DNA of 64,000 nucleotides from Phycicoccus sp. (GCA_017993715.1 JAGOME010000001.1:62001-126000); one strand, 5' to 3'; shown: positions 26,225 through 35,137, numbered from the stretch's first letter. Numbers and translations are program-made. Notes: a model not told the origin generated them from the letters alone.

Positions 26225-27294
26225 GACGAGGCCACCGGGTCCGGCACGTCGTTGCATCGGATGATGACTTTGGGGTGGGTGCCGCTGAGGTGCATTCGGA
26301 ATGCGTTGGCGGCATCTTCGAGGTCGAAGATGGCGGTGGTTAACTCGTCGACGTGGAGGTGGGGCAGGACCGCCAGGGCGCGGGGGAACGCGTAGGGGGA
26401 GATGAAGACCCCCGAGAGCGTGAGTTCTTTGAGGTAGAGGTAGTCGGAGAGGTTCAGGGGCATTTGGTAGGTCGCGGGGTACATGGCGCCATAGATCACG
26501 GTGGCGCCCTTGGCCGCCAGATCGAGCAGGCCCGCGACCGCCCGGGTCGAGCCGGAGGCGTCGATGACCACGTCGAAGCCTCGACCGTGGGTGAGGTCGT
26601 CCACCACGGCCTGCTGGTCTTGGGCGATCGGGTCGATGACGTGCTGGGCGCCGTGACGCAGCGCCAGGTCGCGCCGCTCCGCGATCGGTTCGATCATCGT
26701 CAGTGAGGTCGCGCCGTAGCGCTTCATCACCTGCAGGACCAGCTGCCCGATGGGGCCTCCCCCGCACACCAGCACGGTGTCACCGACCTTGATCCCGGTC
26801 TTGTCGGCGATGCGCACCGCGACCGAGGTGGGCTCCAGCAGGCAGCCCTTGAGGAGGGAGACGTCGTCGGGGAGCCGGTAGACCTGTGATTCGTGCCAGG
26901 TCACTCGCTGGGCCATCCCGGGCCGGTTGTAGTCCTGGATGAACTCGCAGAACTGCTGCGTGCCGGCTTGGCAGGCCCGGCAGGTCCCACAGAACCGAAT
27001 GAAGTTCCCGGCAACCCGATCACCGACGGCCAGGCCGTTGCGCTGGGCCCGCTCCCCGAGGGCCTCGACGACCCCCGAGATCTCGTGCCCGAGCCCGATG
27101 GGGACCTCGGTGCGGAAATAGCCCTCCGCGACATGCGGATCCGAGCCGCAGATGGCCGCGTACGCGACCTTGATCCGCACGTCCTCCGGGCCGAGCTCGT
27201 GCTCGGGGAAGTCAACGACCCCGATGGCGCCACGTTCACTCTCGTCCGTGGCGCGCAGGTTCCCCAGTTTGGTCACTGCAACAGTTCTCATCAC
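26221..27294 (-). CDS. Zinc-dependent alcohol dehydrogenase (sorbitol/threonine dehydrogenase-like), copy 1
   Basis: This 357-residue medium-chain dehydrogenase has the catalytic zinc site in CGSDPHVAEG and GLGHEISGVVEALGE, a structural zinc cluster CGTCRACQAGTQQFC and the NAD-binding VLVCGGGPIGQLVLQV. Family members oxidise polyols, threonine or sugar alcohols. The gene is identical to 34070-35137 apart from its last codons, because the 2,882-bp duplicated block begins at 26231 inside its 3' end. It lies 15 bases after the transketolase C-half gene and overlaps rbsA, so it is a core enzyme of this operon. Confidence 0.92.
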   Translation of the reverse strand: MMRTVAVTKLGNLRATDESERGAIGVVDFPEHELGPEDVRIKVAYAAICGSDPHVAEGYFRTEVPIGLGHEISGVVEALGERAQRNGLAVGDRVAGNFIRFCGTCRACQAGTQQFCEFIQDYNRPGMAQRVTWHESQVYRLPDDVSLLKGCLLEPTSVAVRIADKTGIKVGDTVLVCGGGPIGQLVLQVMKRYGATSLTMIEPIAERRDLALRHGAQHVIDPIAQDQQAVVDDLTHGRGFDVVIDASGSTRAVAGLLDLAAKGATVIYGAMYPATYQMPLNLSDYLYLKELTLSGVFISPYAFPRALAVLPHLHVDELTTAIFDLEDAANAFRMHLSGTHPKVIIRCNDVPDPVASS

Positions 27295-29112
27295 GATCCT
27301 CGATTCCGCTCAGCTGCGTGTCAGGGTGCGGCGGGCGGCGGCCAGGGTGGCGCGGTGGCCGTAGCCGTGCTTGTCGCGCAACTCCACGTCGTTGCCGAAA
27401 CCGGCGTAGACCTGGGGGATCCCCAACCGTTCGAATGCCGTGAGGCAGATGCCGTGGTCGGTCACAACGTCCGCGATCCGGGTCGCCAAGCCACCGTAGG
27501 CCAGGTGGTCCTCCAGGACCACGAAACGGCCGTGGGTCTCGGCCGCGCAGCGGACCACCAGATCCGCGTCGATCGGCTTGATGGTGAACATGTCGACCAC
27601 CCGAACCGAACAGCCTTCCTCAGCCAACTCCTCCGCGACGTCAAGGGCCTGCGCCACCGTCGTGCCATGGGTGAAGATCGTCAGGTCGTGCCCATCACGG
27701 GCCACGATGCCCTGACCGATCCGGATCTCGTGCTGGCCAGGTTCGTACAGCACCCGATCAGCCTTGCCGACCGCGAGCCGGATGTAGAGGGGGCCGTCCA
27801 TGCTCATGGACTGGCGCAGCACCTCGCCGACCATCTGCGGGTCACCGATCGAGGTGACGGTCATGTTGGTCAGCGCCCCCATGAGGGTCAGGTCCTCGAC
27901 CGCGTAATGAGTCGATCCACCGTTGCCGACCAACCCGCCATGGGTCCCGATGATCTTCACCGGCAGGTTCGGGTAACACACGTCAGTGCGGACCTGCTCC
28001 AAAGCCCGCATGCTCAGGAAGGGCAGCATGCCCGACACGACGGGAATGTTGCCGTCATACGCCAGACCAGCCGCGACCCCGACACAGACCTGCTCGGCCA
28101 GGCCGACATCCAGGAACCGATCCGGGTACTTCTCCTGGAACTCCACGAGAGTGGCCCCGATGTCCGGGGTGAGAACCCAGAGGTTGTCATGGCTCTCCCC
28201 GAGCTCGGCCAGAGTGCTCCCGATGACCGAGCGAGCAGAGAGCATCTCTCCGAACGTGAACGTGACCGGCATCAGATGCTCGCCTTCTCGCGGGTGGAAT
28301 TCAGCGCCGCCAGGGCGCGTTCGAGATCGGCGGCGCCCAGCGATCCGGCATGCCAGGCCAAGTTGTGCTCCATGAAGTCCACACCCTTGCCCTTGACCGT
28401 CTCGGCAATGATCACCGTCGGGACATCGCTGCCAGGATCGGGCAGGGCATCGAGGGCCGCGACCAGCGCCGCCATGTCATGCCCATCGCACTCCACAACA
28501 TTCCACCCGAACGCCCGCCACTTATCGGCATACGGCTCGAACGCGACACGGTCCTCCGCGAAACTCGTCATGAGTTGACGGTTCCGGTCGATGATGGCCA
28601 CCAGATTGCCCAAACGGTTGCTGCGACCGGCCATCACGCCCTCCCACACCGAACCCTCACCGGTTTCGCCGTCGCCCATCAACGTGAAAACCCGATGCCG
28701 CTCACCGCGATGCCGCGCACCCAAAGCCATACCAACCGCAAGCGGAAGCCCATGACCCAGCGACCCGGTCGAACACTCAACCCCAGGCAACTGCACCTTG
28801 CACGGGTGCATCCCATACGCGCTATCGAGCTGGCCGTATGTCGCGACGATCCCCTCATACGAAAAGAAACCACGCATCGCCATCGCGATATACATGCACA
28901 CCGCGGCGTGACCCTTACTCAGGACGAACCGGTCACGGGCCGGGTTGGCCAGGTCGGTCGGATCGACCCGCAAGCCGTAGTGGTACAACGCAGTGAAAAT
29001 GTCAGCCGCGGACAAGTCCCCACCAATATGCACCGCCCCCTCGTACGTCCCACACAACTCCAAGAGTTTGGTACGCAACTCGAACGCGCGATCCTCCAGT
29101 TCGGCGACGCTG
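26231..29112. repeat. 2,882-bp direct repeat, copy 1 (adh-tktC-tktN)
   Basis: This block is aligned to 34074-36955 with a constant offset of 7,843 bases and no indels. All encoded proteins and opposite-strand frames are identical, so the DNA appears identical. Sequences on both sides diverge but remain recognisably related (rbsA on one side, divergent promoter and aldehyde dehydrogenase on the other). Confidence 0.92.
27310..28272 (-). CDS. Transketolase C-terminal half (split enzyme), copy 1
   Basis: This 320-residue subunit carries the pyrimidine-binding and C-terminal domains of a transketolase encoded as two proteins. The cofactor-activating glutamate lies in DVGLAEQVCVGVAAGLA, and GTHGGLVGNGGSTHYAVED and FTHGTTVAQALDVAEEL are typical. 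It works with the N-half encoded by the overlapping upstream gene and thiamine diphosphate to move two-carbon ketol units. Such split transketolases are frequent in catabolic operons of actinobacteria and firmicutes and include variants for unusual sugars. The gene is identical to 35153-36115. Confidence 0.92.
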   Translation of the reverse strand: MPVTFTFGEMLSARSVIGSTLAELGESHDNLWVLTPDIGATLVEFQEKYPDRFLDVGLAEQVCVGVAAGLAYDGNIPVVSGMLPFLSMRALEQVRTDVCYPNLPVKIIGTHGGLVGNGGSTHYAVEDLTLMGALTNMTVTSIGDPQMVGEVLRQSMSMDGPLYIRLAVGKADRVLYEPGQHEIRIGQGIVARDGHDLTIFTHGTTVAQALDVAEELAEEGCSVRVVDMFTIKPIDADLVVRCAAETHGRFVVLEDHLAYGGLATRIADVVTDHGICLTAFERLGIPQVYAGFGNDVELRDKHGYGHRATLAAARRTLTRS

Positions 29113-29150
29113 GGCGATGCCCCGGTCGCCAGCCTTGGCTGGCTCATCAT
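28272..29150 (-). CDS. Transketolase N-terminal half (split enzyme), copy 1
   Basis: This 292-residue subunit contains the thiamine diphosphate-binding signature GDGETGEGSVWEG...N near residues 150-180, the conserved SKGHAAVCMYIAM and the LGHGLPLAVGMALGA segment. It overlaps the C-half gene by one base (stop/start). The N-terminal nine or so codons after MMSQP differ from those of copy 2 (36115-36993), although the rest is identical, which fixes the right border of the duplicated block at 29112. It is first in the eight-gene operon and divergent from the aldehyde dehydrogenase. Confidence 0.92.
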   Translation of the reverse strand: MMSQPRLATGASPSVAELEDRAFELRTKLLELCGTYEGAVHIGGDLSAADIFTALYHYGLRVDPTDLANPARDRFVLSKGHAAVCMYIAMAMRGFFSYEGIVATYGQLDSAYGMHPCKVQLPGVECSTGSLGHGLPLAVGMALGARHRGERHRVFTLMGDGETGEGSVWEGVMAGRSNRLGNLVAIIDRNRQLMTSFAEDRVAFEPYADKWRAFGWNVVECDGHDMAALVAALDALPDPGSDVPTVIIAETVKGKGVDFMEHNLAWHAGSLGAADLERALAALNSTREKASI

Positions 29151-29270
29151 GCCTCCTCATTGATGACACGAACGTCGCTGGGGTTCCCCTGCGCGACCCT
29201 CCCTGAAGCTCTCGAAGTCCTTGCGGCGGACGGCTTTCGCTGGAAGTGACGGTGACGCTAGCACGAAGGC

Positions 29271-29294
29271 GTTTACAAGTAAACAGGTATACCT
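29271..29294. promoter_or_regulatory. Shared operator, site 1
   Basis: GTTTACAAGTAAAC (29271-29284), a perfect palindrome around a two-base centre, is directly followed by AGGTATACCT (29285-29294), a second perfect palindrome. The pair sits between divergent tktN and aldehyde dehydrogenase genes. Near-identical elements occur at 37118-37141 and, for the first half, 44079-44092. Confidence 0.7.
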
Positions 29295-29378
29295 CTAGAC
29301 TTTCGCGTGACGCGGATCATGCGTCGTCGACGCGCATCGCGGGTATCGACTGACTCAAAACACAGAGAGGTGGTTTGT

Positions 29379-30872
29379 ATGTCTGACACGGTGACATCAA
29401 CAGGGACCCGGACGGGGCTGTACATCGGGGGCGAGGAACGGTGGACCAACGAGGTGCTCTCCGTCGCCGACCCGGCCAAGCCGGGCACCGTCGTCGGCGA
29501 GGCCAGCGCGGCATCGACTCAGGACGTCGCCGACGCGGTGGCGGCGGCCAAGGGCGCATTCCCGGCCTGGTCCGCCCTCTCGGCTGCCCAACGTGCGGAG
29601 GCCATGGCTGAGGCGATCGCCGGGATCGCCGACGATCGCGACGAGGACGCGGCGATCCTGTCTCAGGAGAACGGCAAGGTCCGGTTCGAGGCCTGGGTCG
29701 ACGCCCTCGTCTTCGAGATCAGGTGGAACCTGGCTCTGATGCTGGCCGACCAGGTTGACGCCGGCACCGTGCTTGAGCCCGCGCCCGGTATCCCGATCAC
29801 GACCCAGGTGGGCTATCAACCCCTCGGTGTTGTCACCGTGATCGTGCCGTTCAACTGGCCGATCGCCATCCTCGGCGCAGCTCTCCCCCACGCCCTGCTG
29901 GCCGGCAACACCGTCATCGTCAAGCCCCCGCCGTCGGCGCCCCTCGCGACCGCCCGCGTGGTGCAGCGGGTCGCGGCCAAGCTGCCCCCCGGCGTGCTCA
30001 ACGTCGTCACCGGCGCCGACGCCAACATGGCCGGACTGATCGAGAGCCCCGACATCGCCAAGGTCTGCTTCACCGGCAGCGTCAACGGCGGCAAGCGCAT
30101 CATGGAGATGGCCAGCAAGAACCTGACCCGGGTCACGCTCGAACTCGGCGGCAACGATGCGGCAGTGTTCCTGCAGGACGCTCAGGTCGACGACGTCCAC
30201 CTCGACCGGCTCTATTCCGCCATCTTCGACACCACGGGCCAGATCTGCATGAACGCCAAGCGGGTGTTTGTCCACCGGTCGCGGATGGACGAGGTGGTCG
30301 CTGGGATCGCGGCTCGCCTCGACCAGGCGGTGCTGGGATACGGCCTGGACCAAGGCACGACCATGGGGCCGCTCCACCAAGTCGCCCAGAAGGCCTTCGT
30401 CGAGGATCTCATCGCCGAGGCCAAGGCCGCTGGTGCGGATGTCCGGGAGTTCGGCACCCTGCCCGAGGGGGAGTTGGCCGGCGGCAACTTCGTCCGCCCG
30501 GCCATCATCGTGGACCCGGATCTGTCCCTTCGGGTGGTGACCCAGGAGCAGTTCGGCCCGGTGATCCCGGTCATCCCGTTCGACACCGAGCAGGAGGCCA
30601 TCACCTTGGCCAACGACACCTGGGGTGGTCTGTGCGGCTCGGTCTGGACCGCCGATCCCGACGCCGCCCAACGGGTCGGGTCCCAACTCGAGTGTGGCTA
30701 CGTCTGGGTCAACGACCACGGCGCCACCCGGTTGGACCTGCGCGCCCCGTTCGGTGGCATGAAGCAGTCCGGCTTCGGCCGCGAACAGGGCATTCAGGGC
30801 GTGCGGGCGTTCCAGGACACCCGTTCCATCGCCACCATCGACCCGGAGGCGCTGGCCGCGATGGCCCACTGA
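29379..30872 (+). CDS. NAD(P)-dependent aldehyde dehydrogenase (copy 1)
   Basis: This 497-residue aldehyde dehydrogenase has VTVIVPFNWPIAILG for cofactor and transition-state binding, the general base in LTRVTLELGGNDAAV and the nucleophilic cysteine in GQICMNAKRV. FGGMKQSGFGREQG is near the end. It oxidises an aldehyde to the acid. GAGAGG upstream supports ATG 29379; a longer upstream frame is not conserved with the paralogue. Paralogues are the intact gene at 44184-45659 and the remnant at 37200-37575. It faces the transketolase operon across the shared operator and ends at a strong hairpin. Confidence 0.92.
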   Translation: MSDTVTSTGTRTGLYIGGEERWTNEVLSVADPAKPGTVVGEASAASTQDVADAVAAAKGAFPAWSALSAAQRAEAMAEAIAGIADDRDEDAAILSQENGKVRFEAWVDALVFEIRWNLALMLADQVDAGTVLEPAPGIPITTQVGYQPLGVVTVIVPFNWPIAILGAALPHALLAGNTVIVKPPPSAPLATARVVQRVAAKLPPGVLNVVTGADANMAGLIESPDIAKVCFTGSVNGGKRIMEMASKNLTRVTLELGGNDAAVFLQDAQVDDVHLDRLYSAIFDTTGQICMNAKRVFVHRSRMDEVVAGIAARLDQAVLGYGLDQGTTMGPLHQVAQKAFVEDLIAEAKAAGADVREFGTLPEGELAGGNFVRPAIIVDPDLSLRVVTQEQFGPVIPVIPFDTEQEAITLANDTWGGLCGSVWTADPDAAQRVGSQLECGYVWVNDHGATRLDLRAPFGGMKQSGFGREQGIQGVRAFQDTRSIATIDPEALAAMAH

Positions 30873-30886
30873 AGGCGCAGCCACCG

Positions 30887-30918
30887 ATGGGCCCGTTTCC
30901 GAGTCGGAACGGGCCCAT
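30887..30918 (+). terminator. Terminator after aldehyde dehydrogenase
   Basis: A 14-bp stem with one bulge (ATGGGCCCGTT.../...AACGGGCCCAT) and a three-base loop starts 14 bases after the stop codon. The marR gene follows on the same strand with its own ribosome-binding site. Confidence 0.75.
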
Positions 30919-30983
30919 TGGTCTGCGAACATGGGCCAACTGGAACGAGCATCAGCCCTGCCTGGGCCACTGAAGGAGATCGC

Positions 30984-31541
30984 ATGGCCGATGACGGCAC
31001 CCCGGGACCCGAGACCACGGCCCAGATTCCCGACCTCGTGACCGAGCCGTTGAACCCGGTCATCGACCCTGACAACTTCACGCCCCGGCTGCTGTCCCTG
31101 CTCTCCAACGCCCTGGTGTGGCGCGAGTCGGCAGAGTTGCGCCGCCGGTTCGGCCTCGGCACGAACGACTGGCGGGTGATCTCCGTGCTGGCTCTCAAGC
31201 CGGGCGCCTCGGCGACCGAGGTGTCGGAATTCATCGACGTCAACAAGGCCATCGTCTCCAAGAGCATGACCGTCCTGGTCAAACGCCAACTCATCACCCT
31301 GCTCGACGGGCCCCGCGGGTCGCGGCCGATGTATCTGACTCAGGCCGGAGCCGCGATGCACGCACAGATGATGCCCATCTCCCTGAGGGGGCAGGAAATC
31401 ATCCTGGCGCACCTCTCCCCCAAGGACATCACCCGCCTGAACAACCTTCTCAGGCGCATGCTCGAGGAGACCAGGGCCATGCGGAGCACGGAGATGCAGG
31501 AGGCGGCCCGCGACCGCGACCAGTCGGCGGACGCGCACTGA
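30984..31541 (+). CDS. MarR family transcriptional regulator
   Basis: This 185-residue winged-helix regulator has the DNA-recognition region GASATEVSEFIDVNKAIVSKSM and wing RQLITLLDGPRGSRPMYLTQAG. An N-terminal tail of about 35 residues is acidic. AAGGAG before ATG 30984 sets the start. MarR proteins often sense phenolic compounds, and this gene lies between aldehyde dehydrogenase copy 1 and the LigAB-type ring-cleavage dioxygenase, making it the best local candidate to bind the shared GTTTRYAWGTAAAC operators or to control the dioxygenase. That link is inference. Confidence 0.88.
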   Translation: MADDGTPGPETTAQIPDLVTEPLNPVIDPDNFTPRLLSLLSNALVWRESAELRRRFGLGTNDWRVISVLALKPGASATEVSEFIDVNKAIVSKSMTVLVKRQLITLLDGPRGSRPMYLTQAGAAMHAQMMPISLRGQEIILAHLSPKDITRLNNLLRRMLEETRAMRSTEMQEAARDRDQSADAH

Positions 31542-31565
31542 CGCACCCGAGGGGGCAACCCAAAA

Positions 31566-31617
31566 CGAGCTGAGTGCGCTGACACGCGCCCTGGGCCTTC
31601 CGCGCGCACTCGACTCG
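31566..31617 (+). terminator. Hairpin after marR
   Basis: Arms 31566-31579 and 31604-31617 pair at 12 of 14 positions with a 24-base loop. The arm sequence (GAGTGCGC/GCGCACTC, then GACTCG) resembles the terminator at 62415-62470, so the two may be members of one repeat family. Confidence 0.6.
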
Positions 31618-31808
31618 GATCCCGGCGGCGGCATCGGCGGATTGTCCTGGTCAATGCCGTCCGCATGGCGCATGACAGCGGGACGCCCTCGACGGAGCAT
31701 TGCCTCAGGTGGAGGCCGGGCGGACGCGCAGCCCAGGCCGGCAGGCCCTCAAGGTGGACATTGCGACCCGGCTCTACTGGCTGCACACCCATCTGACAGG
31801 AGCACGCG

Positions 31809-33140
31809 ATGAGTCTGGACAAGACCTACCAGAAGGTCCCAGGAACCACGATCTTCGACGCCGAACAGTCGGCCAAGGGATACCACCTCAACCAGTTCTG
31901 TATGTCGTTCATGAGTCCGGAGAACCGGGAGCGCTACAAGGCCGACCCCGAGGCTTACATGGCCGAGTGGCCGATGACCGAGCCGCAGAAGCAGGCGCTG
32001 CGGGACCTGGACCTCAACGCCGCCATGCGCGAAGGCGGCAACATCTACTTCCTTGCCAAGTTCGGCTCGGCGCTGGGGTATTCGTTCCAGCAGTTGGCCG
32101 GCTCCATGACGGGCATGAGCGACGAGGAATACCGCGACATGATGGTCAGCGGTGGTCGCACCCCCGAGGGCAACCGCCTGGCCGACATCGTGGCCCAGGC
32201 CGAGTTGGCGACCCAGGTCGAGGACGCCGCCCTGGAGGAGGACGCTCCCGCCACTCCGGCCAAGATCACCGGCGCGGTCTTCACCTCACACGTGCCGGCC
32301 ATCGGCGCGGCCTGGGACCTCGGCAAGGCTGAAGAGCCGTACTGGCAGAAGGTCTTCGCCGGTTACGAGTTCTCCAAGAAGTGGGAGAAGGAGAACCTCC
32401 CGGACGTGATCTTCCTGGTCTACAACGACCACGCCACGAACTTTGACCTGAGCCTGATCCCGACCTTCGCACTCGGCACCGGTCCGGCATTCGCCACGGC
32501 CGACGAGGGCTACGGACCGCGGCCGGTCCCCGGCATCGAGGGTGACCCCGAGCTGGCCGCCCACATCGCCCACAGCCTGATCCGCGAGGACTTCGACCTG
32601 ACGCTCGCCAACGAGATGATCGTCGACCATGGGCTGACCGTGCCCCTGACGGCGATGTTCGGCGACCCCGGCGACGCCTGGCCGTGCAAGGTCATCCCGT
32701 TCCACGTCAACGTCGTGCAATACCCCATCCCGTCCGGTGAGCGCTGCTTCAAGCTCGGCCAGGCCTTGCGGCGGGCCATCGAGAGCTACGACAAGCCCCT
32801 CAACGTCCAGGTCTGGGGCACCGGAGGCATGAGCCACCAGCTGCAGGGACCCCGGGCGGGCCTGATCAACCGTGAGTGGGACAACGCCTTCCTGGACCGG
32901 CTCATCGCCGACCCGGCCGGCCTGGCCGAAGTGCCGCACCTGGAGTACGTCGATGAGGCCGGATCCGAGGGCATCGAGCTCGTCATGTGGCTGATCGCGC
33001 GTGGCGCGATGAGTGACATCGACGGGACCGGCGACGTGGAGGTCGTGCACCGCTTCTACCACGTCCCGGCGTCCAACACCGCTGTCGGACACCTGATCCT
33101 GGCCAATCACCCGAACGAATCCGCCGACGCGGAGGCGTGA
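31809..33140 (+). CDS. Single-chain LigA-LigB extradiol dioxygenase (protocatechuate 4,5-/gallate dioxygenase family)
   Basis: This 443-residue protein fuses two domains. Residues about 20-120 match LigA, the small subunit of protocatechuate 4,5-dioxygenase (GYHLNQFCMSFMSPENRERY, GGNIYFLAKF, MTGMSDEEYRDMMVSGGR). Residues about 150-430 match the catalytic LigB subunit, with iron ligands in VFTSHVPAIGAAWD and LVYNDHATNFDLS and a later EAGSEGIELVMWL, and the acid-base histidine in WGTGGMSHQL. These class III extradiol enzymes use Fe(II) to open catecholic acids. The domain order LigA-LigB is opposite to the gallate dioxygenase DesB as I recall it. A GACAGGAGC site precedes ATG 31809. The substrate could be protocatechuate, gallate or 3-O-methylgallate. 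Confidence 0.88.
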   Translation: MSLDKTYQKVPGTTIFDAEQSAKGYHLNQFCMSFMSPENRERYKADPEAYMAEWPMTEPQKQALRDLDLNAAMREGGNIYFLAKFGSALGYSFQQLAGSMTGMSDEEYRDMMVSGGRTPEGNRLADIVAQAELATQVEDAALEEDAPATPAKITGAVFTSHVPAIGAAWDLGKAEEPYWQKVFAGYEFSKKWEKENLPDVIFLVYNDHATNFDLSLIPTFALGTGPAFATADEGYGPRPVPGIEGDPELAAHIAHSLIREDFDLTLANEMIVDHGLTVPLTAMFGDPGDAWPCKVIPFHVNVVQYPIPSGERCFKLGQALRRAIESYDKPLNVQVWGTGGMSHQLQGPRAGLINREWDNAFLDRLIADPAGLAEVPHLEYVDEAGSEGIELVMWLIARGAMSDIDGTGDVEVVHRFYHVPASNTAVGHLILANHPNESADAEA

Positions 33141-33344
33141 GACGACCGAGCAGCCCGTGCAGGATGTCCGTGCGCCGCGGTCTCGATGGACGGGATCGAG
33201 CTGCGGGATTAGGAGTTCGTGATCTCGATCCGTGCGGGGCATGAGGCCCGATGCCGTGATCGCCTCGGTCATGCCGTGCGACGCACCCCTTCGAGCAATG
33301 CAGGAGCAACTCGTGGTATTCGGCGGTCGGTGACTCTGCCTTCG

Positions 33345-33653
33345 GGTATGCCGCAGCGGCCGGATATGCCGTCGCTGCGGCTCGGGGGGCGCCCCCCACC
33401 GGCCTTGGTTGCATGGATCTCAGCCATGTCTCGTACCCGCTGCCATCCGGATCACCGGCGAAGGCGGTGCTGCGCAGTGCGCTGGACCCCGGGATCGCGC
33501 ACTTCGACACCGCCCGCGCTGTCCAGCCAGGGCGCTGAGGAGGAACTCGTCGGCCGAGTCTTGGCCCACCGTCGTGGCGAGTTCTTCCTCGCCAGCACGT
33601 GCGGTCGCGCCCCGGCGCTGGTCCGCAAGCGGGATATCTCCGAAGGCTTGCGT
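33345..33653 (+). pseudogene. Aldo/keto reductase remnant, frameshifted
   Basis: Broken frames encode pieces of an aldo/keto reductase N-terminus: MPSLRLG, TGLGCMDLSHVSYPLPS, then DPGIAHFDTAR and, in another frame, GAEEELVGRVLAHRRGEFFLAS. At least two frameshifts separate them and everything after about 85 residues is missing. The fragment abuts the rbsA remnant, so a deletion fused two decaying genes. Confidence 0.75.
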
Positions 33654-34072
33654 CCCACCATGAGTGAGATGACCTCGTCGACGTGCGAGTCAACCACATC
33701 CTTGGAGACGATGGTTCAGCACCGCGAACACGTCGACGATCTCGGTGTCGGTCAGGGAGGCGGTCGGCTCATCGAGGATGAGGACGCGCGCGTCAGTGGC
33801 CATCGTTCGGGCAAAGGCAAACATCGTCCGCTGGACCGGCGAGTGGTCCGCCCCGACCGTGCCGAGAGGGATGTCCTCGTTGAGCGCAGCGAGTCCGGAG
33901 CGCGGACGGCACCGAGCCCCTTGATCAGTGTGACTTGCCCACCGTTCTCGCCCAGGAGCGCGTGGATCTCGCCGGAACGCACCGACAACCGCGATCCCTT
34001 ACGGGCAGGCAGACCCTCGCGAGCTCTTGACGAGGCTGATCGCCTCCAGGGCTGCCGATTCCCCGGTGGTCA
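33654..34072 (-). pseudogene. Decayed second copy of the rbsA-like ATPase gene
   Basis: On the reverse strand this stretch is clearly homologous to the rbsA-like gene at 24713-26224: the segment coding EISLMVG, a VLILDEPTAS region and the N-terminal GEIHALLGEN piece are in the right order but with internal deletions and frameshifts. The Walker A motif is destroyed. It sits where rbsA would follow the adh gene in copy 2 of the operon. Divergence is much greater than in the adjoining identical 2,882-bp block. Confidence 0.85.
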
Positions 34073-35137
34073 TGCCACCGGGTCCGGCACGTCGTTGCAT
34101 CGGATGATGACTTTGGGGTGGGTGCCGCTGAGGTGCATTCGGAATGCGTTGGCGGCATCTTCGAGGTCGAAGATGGCGGTGGTTAACTCGTCGACGTGGA
34201 GGTGGGGCAGGACCGCCAGGGCGCGGGGGAACGCGTAGGGGGAGATGAAGACCCCCGAGAGCGTGAGTTCTTTGAGGTAGAGGTAGTCGGAGAGGTTCAG
34301 GGGCATTTGGTAGGTCGCGGGGTACATGGCGCCATAGATCACGGTGGCGCCCTTGGCCGCCAGATCGAGCAGGCCCGCGACCGCCCGGGTCGAGCCGGAG
34401 GCGTCGATGACCACGTCGAAGCCTCGACCGTGGGTGAGGTCGTCCACCACGGCCTGCTGGTCTTGGGCGATCGGGTCGATGACGTGCTGGGCGCCGTGAC
34501 GCAGCGCCAGGTCGCGCCGCTCCGCGATCGGTTCGATCATCGTCAGTGAGGTCGCGCCGTAGCGCTTCATCACCTGCAGGACCAGCTGCCCGATGGGGCC
34601 TCCCCCGCACACCAGCACGGTGTCACCGACCTTGATCCCGGTCTTGTCGGCGATGCGCACCGCGACCGAGGTGGGCTCCAGCAGGCAGCCCTTGAGGAGG
34701 GAGACGTCGTCGGGGAGCCGGTAGACCTGTGATTCGTGCCAGGTCACTCGCTGGGCCATCCCGGGCCGGTTGTAGTCCTGGATGAACTCGCAGAACTGCT
34801 GCGTGCCGGCTTGGCAGGCCCGGCAGGTCCCACAGAACCGAATGAAGTTCCCGGCAACCCGATCACCGACGGCCAGGCCGTTGCGCTGGGCCCGCTCCCC
34901 GAGGGCCTCGACGACCCCCGAGATCTCGTGCCCGAGCCCGATGGGGACCTCGGTGCGGAAATAGCCCTCCGCGACATGCGGATCCGAGCCGCAGATGGCC
35001 GCGTACGCGACCTTGATCCGCACGTCCTCCGGGCCGAGCTCGTGCTCGGGGAAGTCAACGACCCCGATGGCGCCACGTTCACTCTCGTCCGTGGCGCGCA
35101 GGTTCCCCAGTTTGGTCACTGCAACAGTTCTCATCAC
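34070..35137 (-). CDS. Zinc-dependent alcohol dehydrogenase, copy 2
   Basis: This 355-residue medium-chain zinc dehydrogenase is identical to the product of 26221-27294 except that it ends two residues earlier (PDPVA). Zinc ligands and the NAD motif are all intact, so the copy should be active although its transporter partner genes are lost. It is the last intact gene of operon copy 2. Confidence 0.92.
   Translation of the reverse strand: MMRTVAVTKLGNLRATDESERGAIGVVDFPEHELGPEDVRIKVAYAAICGSDPHVAEGYFRTEVPIGLGHEISGVVEALGERAQRNGLAVGDRVAGNFIRFCGTCRACQAGTQQFCEFIQDYNRPGMAQRVTWHESQVYRLPDDVSLLKGCLLEPTSVAVRIADKTGIKVGDTVLVCGGGPIGQLVLQVMKRYGATSLTMIEPIAERRDLALRHGAQHVIDPIAQDQQAVVDDLTHGRGFDVVIDASGSTRAVAGLLDLAAKGATVIYGAMYPATYQMPLNLSDYLYLKELTLSGVFISPYAFPRALAVLPHLHVDELTTAIFDLEDAANAFRMHLSGTHPKVIIRCNDVPDPVA

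Noticed and set aside
26893-28578. Identical 561-codon + strand frames at 26893-28578 and 34736-36421
   Set aside because: They are shadows of the duplicated transketolase and dehydrogenase genes; their identity only reflects the repeated DNA.
20881-29150. Firm assignment to sulfoquinovose (sulfo-transketolase) degradation
   Set aside because: Only the split transketolase is shared; no sulfoquinovosidase, sulfofructose isomerase or sulfolactaldehyde enzyme is recognisable. Kept only as one testable option.
29397-31700. A 767-codon - strand frame opposite aldehyde dehydrogenase and marR
   Set aside because: The opposite strand holds two unmistakable genes with ribosome-binding sites and a terminator.
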